NCBI GenBank assembly: GCA_002379855.1
Contig: DFUX01000025.1
Location: 1-30,484, forward strand
DNA length: 30,484 nucleotides
Direction of reading: 5' to 3'
From: Cloacimonetes bacterium UBA4175
GTDB taxonomy: Bacteria; Cloacimonadota; Cloacimonadia; Cloacimonadales; Cloacimonadaceae
The notes under the pieces are model-generated. The model was given only the letters and a program-made list of their open reading frames with translations, was not told the DNA's origin and ran no database searches. This document shows, piece by piece, positions 26,182 to 30,484 of this stretch (positions are counted from its first letter, which is position 1; every line of letters begins with the position of its first letter). Made by a program: the position numbers and the translations under genes.

Positions 26182-27966
26182 ATGAATAAGCTCTTCTTGG
26201 GACTGCTGGTGCTAACCCTATTGGCATGCCCGCTATCTGCCGCGCGCAAGGCTTTGGTGATCGGCAATTCAGACTACTCAAACTCGCCACTGAGGAATCC
26301 GGTAAACGATGCCCGGGCGATGGACAAAACATTGCGTGACCTTGGATTCCAAGTCACAGTTGGCTATGATGTGAAAAACTACCGGGAAATGCTGCGCTTG
26401 ATACAGGATTTTGGGGCTGGACTCAAGGAAGGGAGTGTTGGTTTGTTTTACTATGCTGGCCACGGCGTCCAATACAACGGGGTCAACTACCTCATTCCCA
26501 CCCAGGCCGACATCCGCAGGGACCAGGACATCGAACTGGAAGGAGTTTCGCTGAACCGGGTGCTGGCGGAAATGGAATATGCCCAAAATGATCTAAATAT
26601 CATCATTCTGGATGCCTGCCGCAACAATCCCTACGCATCCAGATTGCGTTCTCCCATGCGAGGTCTGGCTGCCACCACCGCAAAAAATATCCCCGGACTT
26701 CTAATCGCCTACGCAACTGCACCGGATGATGTAGCAGAGGACGGAACAGGCAGTAATGGAATTTACACAGAAGAGCTATTGAAGAACATAAAAACCCCGG
26801 GGCTGAGCCTGTCCCAGATCCTGATGAAGACCAGGGAAGGGGTAATCAGCAGAACTGGTGGGGACCAGATCCCCTGGGATTCCAGTTCACTGACCAAGGA
26901 TTTCTACTTTGCCAGCGCCACGGGGAACGTACCAGCCACACTACTTCCGGAGGAGGCCCAGGTGCAAACAGTATCCAACTATGGCTCGATAATCGTCTCT
27001 TCCAGCCAGGATGCGGATGTGTATCTGGACGGAAATCCCAAGGGCAAGGTTTCCCCCGCTGCAGACCTGAAAATCAGCAACGTTACGGTGGGCAATCACT
27101 CCTTGGAGGCGCGGAGCTCCGATAAGAGCGAAAGCAAAAGCCTGTATGTAGGCAAAAACCAAGAGAACGTTGCTCACTTCGCTTGGACACCGGACAACAT
27201 GGTTTATGTTGAAGGTGGCAGCTTCATGATGGGCTCAAACGATGGAGATGATGAGGAGAAACCTGTTCATAAGGTGACAGTTTCGTCTTTTTGGATTGGC
27301 AAGTATGAAGTAACTCAGGCTGAATATTCCCAATATATGGGGCCAATTTACAGTTGGAGTAGTGAATTGGGCTTGGGGGATAACTATCCTGCCTATAATG
27401 TGTCTTGGTATGCCATCCTAAAATACTGCAACCTTCGCAGTTTGGCAGAAGGGTTTAATCCCTGTTACACGATCAGCGGCAGTACCAATCCCGCCAATTG
27501 GGGCACTGTTCCCACCTCAAGCAACCCCACTTGGGACGCTGTTATCTGCAATTGGGAGGCCAACGGCTACCGCATGCCCACCGAAGCAGAATGGGAATTC
27601 GCAGCTCGTGGAGGAGTCAAAAGCAAAGGTTATAAATATTCTGGCTCCAATAACCTTGGCTCCGTGGCTTGGTATGATGGCAATTCCAACGATAAAACAC
27701 ACGAGGTAGGAACCAAAGCTGCCAACGAGCTTGGCATCTATGACATGAGCGGAAACATCGGGGAATGGTGCTGGGATTGGTTTGATTTATCTAACTATAC
27801 CAAGAACCTAAGCCTCGACCCACAAGGGGCAGACGCTGGCTCTTGGCGCGTACTGCGTATCGGATCTTGGTTCAGCGAAGAATTCTTCTGTCGGGTTGCC
27901 TTTCGCTTCTTCAGTTTTCCCGGCGGCACGAGCAGCTCCGGCTTTCGTGTAGCCAGGGCTAAATGA
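26182..27966 (+). CDS. Exported caspase-like protease with PEGA and FGE/C-type-lectin domains; likely DGR target protein
   Basis: This 594-residue protein has three domains. After a signal peptide with a possible lipobox (LLAC, C16), a caspase-like (C14) domain spans ~22-245, with catalytic H94 in YYAGHG and C146 in LDACRNNPY. A PEGA-type beta domain covers ~266-325 (DVYLDGNPKGKV). An FGE-sulfatase/SUMF1-like domain covers ~338-594 (VYVEGGSFMMGS, RMPTEAEWEFAARGG, DMSGNIGEWCWDW, GFRVAR). FGE domains of this type have the C-type-lectin fold and in many bacteria bind ligands rather than modify sulfatases. The C-terminal segment 556-591 has the alternating fixed/variable layout of a DGR variable region. 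A surface-displayed receptor whose binding face is diversified and coupled to a caspase-like effector is the most attractive reading; the sulfatase-activating role is less likely here. Confidence 0.93.
   Translation: MNKLFLGLLVLTLLACPLSAARKALVIGNSDYSNSPLRNPVNDARAMDKTLRDLGFQVTVGYDVKNYREMLRLIQDFGAGLKEGSVGLFYYAGHGVQYNGVNYLIPTQADIRRDQDIELEGVSLNRVLAEMEYAQNDLNIIILDACRNNPYASRLRSPMRGLAATTAKNIPGLLIAYATAPDDVAEDGTGSNGIYTEELLKNIKTPGLSLSQILMKTREGVISRTGGDQIPWDSSSLTKDFYFASATGNVPATLLPEEAQVQTVSNYGSIIVSSSQDADVYLDGNPKGKVSPAADLKISNVTVGNHSLEARSSDKSESKSLYVGKNQENVAHFAWTPDNMVYVEGGSFMMGSNDGDDEEKPVHKVTVSSFWIGKYEVTQAEYSQYMGPIYSWSSELGLGDNYPAYNVSWYAILKYCNLRSLAEGFNPCYTISGSTNPANWGTVPTSSNPTWDAVICNWEANGYRMPTEAEWEFAARGGVKSKGYKYSGSNNLGSVAWYDGNSNDKTHEVGTKAANELGIYDMSGNIGEWCWDWFDLSNYTKNLSLDPQGADAGSWRVLRIGSWFSEEFFCRVAFRFFSFPGGTSSSGFRVARAK
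27847..27954 (+). other. Putative DGR variable region (VR) at the 3' end of the FGE domain
   Basis: Codons 556-591 read as a fixed scaffold RVLR-x-GSW, CRVA-x-R, P, GFRVA separated by blocks FSEEFF, F, FFSF and GGTSSS. This scaffold equals that of known DGR-diversified FGE-type targets, in which the blocks derive from AAY codons of a template repeat. Here nearly all block codons are NNC or NNT (TTC, AGC, TTT, AGT, GGC, TCC). Adenine is scarce: I count 9 in the 69 nt of codons 564-586, as expected after adenine-specific mutagenesis. The last 20 nt (GGCTTTCGTGTAGCCAGGGC) are GC-rich, as an initiation-of-mutagenic-homing site should be. No template repeat is visible in the window. Confidence 0.72.
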
Positions 27967-28005
27967 TTTTGCTTTTGTCTTTTGGTCTTTTCCTTTTTTT
28001 TGTGC

Positions 28006-28020
28006 ATCGGCGGAGCCGAT
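28006..28020 (+). other. Hairpin downstream of the putative VR
   Basis: Perfect 6-bp stem ATCGGC / GCCGAT with a 3-nt GGA loop, preceded by a T-rich tract (27966-28000). DGR targets often carry a small hairpin/cruciform just beyond the VR that aids homing. This one is 52 nt from the VR end, which is further than in the Bordetella phage system. It is not followed by a T run, so it is not a plus-strand terminator. Confidence 0.4.
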
Positions 28021-28227
28021 CAAAAATTGGAGGCCAGCCACGAGGTCACGGTCTGCAATGACATATATGCCCTTATGAAGTGGTATGGCAGTTTGTTGCC
28101 TGATTTTCCCCGTAATCACCGCTACGGGGTTGGCCTGAAACCGATGGCAACATTTATTTATACGAAACCTGTTGCTGCTTTCATCGATGCCGCAGCACGG
28201 GCAGATGGAATCAATAGATCAGTTTAA
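28021..28227 (+). pseudogene. avd: Degenerate Avd-like (DGR accessory, four-helix bundle) reading frame
   Basis: This frame continues in phase after the target stop and encodes EVTVCNDIYALMKWYG, then SLLPDFPRNHRYGVG, then a less similar tail (ATFIYTKPVAAFIDAA). It matches the helix-1/helix-2 pattern of bacterial Avd and related four-helix-bundle proteins (YDL-x-LW ... FPR-x-HRF-x-LG). It has no ATG at the right place (only TTG at 28027, or ATG at 28075 inside helix 1) and no good RBS. It stops after ~66 residues where Avd has ~110-130, so the later helices are missing. Its stop overlaps the Shine-Dalgarno of the next gene. In intact DGR cassettes avd sits between the target VR and the template repeat/RT, which fits this position exactly. 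Confidence 0.6.
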
Positions 28228-28237
28228 GGAGTGATCG

Positions 28238-29614
28238 ATGAAAAAGATAGCGTGGCTGATGTTAATGCTTGGCCTGGCAGGAGGATTGTTTTCCTTCTCC
28301 CTTACGGCCGAAGGCTACGGCAGCAGCGAGGAAAGCGCCCGAAGCGACGCTTTGGCAAACCTGTCCCAGCTTCTGTATGTGCGGGTTGATGCCAGGGTTA
28401 CGGACCTGCTCCGGGAGGAGAACTCCAAGGTCTTCGAAAGGACTGTCAAGGAAGTAAGCACATCGAGCAATCTGCCCATTTTGGGAGCTATTTTTAACGT
28501 GGAAAAGCATAAAAAAAAGGAATACAGGGTCACCGTGGCGCTGGATCCCCAAAGGTCGCTGCCCCTGTATAGTCAGAAGTTGGGTGAGCTGTACGGCCGT
28601 TTGGCGGACGCGTGTGATTATCTGGAAGCCTCCGGCGACGCGAGCCTGCGTTTTCAGAAACTCCTGCAGGCCAGGCGGGACTTGGAGGAATTCGACCTGT
28701 ACCGCTTTATCTATCTCACCCTGGGTGGAAAACCCCAAGCCGATCCCCCCATCACCGGGCAATTGCTGGACAAGGCGCTGCATGAGCTGACTTCGGTTTT
28801 TTCAGACCTGGACCTGGGGCTTAAACTGGGCGGGGAGGCCTTTTCCGAATACGAGATGATCTATGTGTTCTACCCCTCTGTATATCCCTCGGACGAGACC
28901 ACCGGGTTTGCCCGCGCGGTAAGGGATCGCTTGCAGGGGCTGCTGTCAAGCTGTGAAAGGCCGGAAAGCGCCGCCTGGTATCTCCGTTCATCTTATGAAA
29001 TCCAGACGGACAGGATCGATCTGCATCTGCGGCTTACCGATAAAAACGGTTCCGTGGTCAGATCCGCCCTGATTAGCTTTGGCCCACCTGCTTACGGAGC
29101 ATACGAATACGAGCCCCGCACACTGGATTTGGCCAAGCTGATGGACATGGGCGAACTGGTATCCAACGACCTGACTGTGAAGCTGCGGGGTGCGGACGGG
29201 ACAAACCAGCTTTTCTTTACCGAAGGACAAACAGTGCAGTTGCAGATCAAAGCCAACCTCCCCTGCAATTACTATATCATTGCCCACGCCAATACCGGCT
29301 GGGGCATCTATTCCTATGTGTTGGATCTGGGTAGTGATCCGGTCAGCAGGATCAGCGCCGATCTCTGCAATCGCTGGGTGCAATTACCGGAATTTGAAGT
29401 GACCGAGCCCTTCGGGGTGGAAACCCTGCAGGTGATCGCCTCCACCGGCAGCCTGCAAGGGTCTATCCCACCCTACCGAAAGGACAATTACGGCTTGCTG
29501 CATATCTCCAACGACCCCCGTGACGCCGTGTCCCTCACCCGCGGCCTGATCCTGTCCCGCAAGGAAGTGGAGACCACCGAGACAAGCCTGACGATCACAA
29601 CCTCCAAGTGGTAA
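28238..29614 (+). CDS. Exported LPP20-like / DUF4384 domain protein
   Basis: This 458-residue protein has a signal peptide (~1-23). The first mature part, EGYGSSEESARSDALANLSQ (~25-44) through ~105, has the look of LPP20-type domains. The middle is mainly helical and the C-terminal region ~325-415 (VQLQIKANLPCNYYIIAHANTGWG split by a Cys, then VQLPEFEVTEPFGVETLQVIAS) matches the DUF4384 pattern. DUF4384 domains are often found in or beside caspase-like and kinase-type signalling proteins, and here the gene lies between two caspase-like genes. It has an excellent Shine-Dalgarno (AAGGAG, 6 nt before the ATG) overlapping the stop of the Avd-like remnant. It may be co-transcribed with the upstream gene. 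The biochemical role is unknown. Confidence 0.85.
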   Translation: MKKIAWLMLMLGLAGGLFSFSLTAEGYGSSEESARSDALANLSQLLYVRVDARVTDLLREENSKVFERTVKEVSTSSNLPILGAIFNVEKHKKKEYRVTVALDPQRSLPLYSQKLGELYGRLADACDYLEASGDASLRFQKLLQARRDLEEFDLYRFIYLTLGGKPQADPPITGQLLDKALHELTSVFSDLDLGLKLGGEAFSEYEMIYVFYPSVYPSDETTGFARAVRDRLQGLLSSCERPESAAWYLRSSYEIQTDRIDLHLRLTDKNGSVVRSALISFGPPAYGAYEYEPRTLDLAKLMDMGELVSNDLTVKLRGADGTNQLFFTEGQTVQLQIKANLPCNYYIIAHANTGWGIYSYVLDLGSDPVSRISADLCNRWVQLPEFEVTEPFGVETLQVIASTGSLQGSIPPYRKDNYGLLHISNDPRDAVSLTRGLILSRKEVETTETSLTITTSKW

Positions 29615-29930
29615 GCGTCAAGCTCCCGCAGGACAGTAATGGAGGACTGGAGCCGCTGTGGTGGCGATGATGCCATCGCCCGGATGCTGCCAGGTTCTGG
29701 ATATAGGCCTGCCCGATTGAAGAAAGCCTTTCGATTGGTTTGTCAGTCCCTTTACGTCCATATTGCAGCATCCAGAGGGGTCTTCCAAACCACCCGATGA
29801 GTTCCCGGACTTTGCTCCGGAATTATGCGGGCAGTATGGGCGCGGTCTTCCACGATGCAATAATGACCGATATTAGGAGTTCGGAACTGACGGTCTGCCA
29901 ATCCATGGCCTCGAGCTTGGTTATTGGCAA
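29615..29930. other. Convergent intergenic region
   Basis: About 316 bp separate the DUF4384 gene from the convergent caspase gene. The only structure is a 7-bp hairpin (GGCGATG / CATCGCC, 29663-29680) without a T run on either strand, which might serve as a weak shared terminator. Short reading frames on both strands match nothing I know. I looked for a DGR template repeat here and found none. Confidence 0.5.
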
Positions 29931-30479
29931 TCAAGGCAGGCCGATCGGATACTCCTGGCCGTAGGAGAAGGTGGTGGGATACTGCTCGCTGCCTTTGAAT
30001 TGCTTGGTCAGTTGAGGCACCCGCAGGTCGAGGTAACTTTTCAGGCTGTTATTGGTTATCATCCCTTCGGCATTCACAGCCTTTCCGGATAGTGCCTCGA
30101 TCAGGGAAAAGGTGAAAACGCCATGTCCTAACTGCTGAAACTCGGAAGAATACTGTTCGCTTGTGGTAGCCGCGTAGATTGATATCCCAGTGGACCGGCT
30201 CAGCTTTGCCAAGGCGTTCTCTTCAGCGGCGCCCCGCACCATAAAACTTTGCACGAACCGCCCGGAATTGCAGGCATCGATAAACATCATCTGTTTGTTG
30301 GCCTTGATCAAGCGCGCCTTTTCTCTCAGCTCCCGGTCGGAGAGGCCAAGATTACGGCATTGGTTAAGGTCTGTCATCTGGGTGACCTCGTTCAGTACAA
30401 AGAAAAACTCCATTCCATCGTTTTCAGAGGGCAGGGAAATCCCATGTCCGGCATAGTACAAAATAAGGCTCATGTTCAA
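29931..30479 (-). CDS. Caspase-like (C14) domain protein, N-terminal part missing
   Basis: The frame gives LILYYAGHG (His of the catalytic dyad, H12 from the TTG at 30479) and FIDACNSG (C70), followed by a typical caspase small-subunit region: YAATTSEQYSSEF, GHGVFTFSLIEAL, SLKSYLDLRV and YPTTFSYGQEYPIGLP. A complete domain would have about 80-90 more residues before YYAGHG. In this frame a TAA stands at 30480-30482, immediately before the TTG codon. Either a frameshift lies here or the domain has been truncated; only four bases remain beyond, so the window cannot decide. It shows different sequence from the caspase domain at 26182-27966, so it is a separate gene, convergent with the DUF4384 gene. 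Confidence 0.75.
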   Translation of the reverse strand: MNMSLILYYAGHGISLPSENDGMEFFFVLNEVTQMTDLNQCRNLGLSDRELREKARLIKANKQMMFIDACNSGRFVQSFMVRGAAEENALAKLSRSTGISIYAATTSEQYSSEFQQLGHGVFTFSLIEALSGKAVNAEGMITNNSLKSYLDLRVPQLTKQFKGSEQYPTTFSYGQEYPIGLP

Positions 30480-30484
30480 TTAGA

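Noticed and set aside
26530..27966. Classical sulfatase-activating formylglycine-generating enzyme
   Set aside because: The FGE domain is fused to a caspase-like domain and a PEGA domain, is exported, has a VR-like end and no sulfatase gene nearby; a ligand-binding role is more likely.
28031..28136. Possible multibranched RNA (AGGCCAG/TTGGCCT closing helix with the CCCCGTA/TACGGGG hairpin) before the DUF4384 gene
   Set aside because: The same bases are explained by the Avd-like coding remnant, the closing helix relies on a G-T pair and competes with the inner hairpin, and no known riboswitch pattern fits.
27967..30484. DGR template repeat or reverse transcriptase
   Set aside because: No A-rich copy of 27847-27954 and no RT motifs (such as the YxDD catalytic box in a ~300-residue frame) were found on either strand in this window.
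1..30484. CRISPR array, tRNA or rRNA genes
   Set aside because: No regularly spaced direct repeats, no cloverleaf-type sequences and no conserved rRNA segments were seen.

Overview
The window looks like a piece of chromosome from a Gram-negative-type bacterium of the Fibrobacteres-Chlorobi-Bacteroidetes neighbourhood. Candidatus Cloacimonadota (WWE1) is my best guess. This is an inference from gene content: a gingipain-like C25 protein and very long secreted proteases built from FN3, ASH and unnamed beta-rich modules, a complete mre/rod operon, and caspase-like/DUF4384 genes. No rRNA, tRNA or CRISPR is visible.

Region 1 (1-17819) holds three giant secreted proteins, all on the minus strand. 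They are a C25 gingipain-like protein (191-6463) and two paralogous subtilisin-like proteases (6916-12408 and 12755-17812). Each appears to be its own transcription unit. Each ends in a strong hairpin terminator, and the two subtilases share a promoter-like box, TTGACAAATCCC. The proteins reuse the same parts list, and the last ~299 residues plus terminator of the two subtilases are a near-identical direct repeat of about 958 bp. All three end with an FN3-like module closing in FYKVVA.

Region 2 (18401-25586) is one tightly overlapping minus-strand operon for the rod-shape/elongasome machinery. The order of transcription is mreB, mreC, a CofE-like (F420-0:gamma-glutamyl ligase family) gene, mreD, mrdA (PBP2), rodA, a lipoprotein with a possible carbohydrate-binding fold, and dtd. 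Stop and start codons overlap or nearly touch at every junction after mreC.

Region 3 (25587-30484) is accessory. An IS5-type transposase remnant lies upstream of a plus-strand gene encoding a caspase-like protease, a PEGA domain and a formylglycine-generating-enzyme (FGE/C-type-lectin fold) domain. The last ~36 codons of that gene look like the variable region (VR) of a diversity-generating retroelement (DGR): a fixed scaffold interspersed with A-poor codons, almost all NNC/NNT. It is followed by a T-rich tract, a small hairpin, and a degenerate reading frame resembling the DGR accessory protein Avd (FPRNHRY motif). No template repeat or reverse transcriptase is present in the window, so this is either a decayed cassette or a target served by an RT elsewhere. 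Next come an LPP20-like/DUF4384 gene and, convergent with it, a second caspase-like domain whose N-terminal part is cut off by an in-frame stop at the window edge. Together these suggest a caspase-based surface or effector locus with a diversified binding head.
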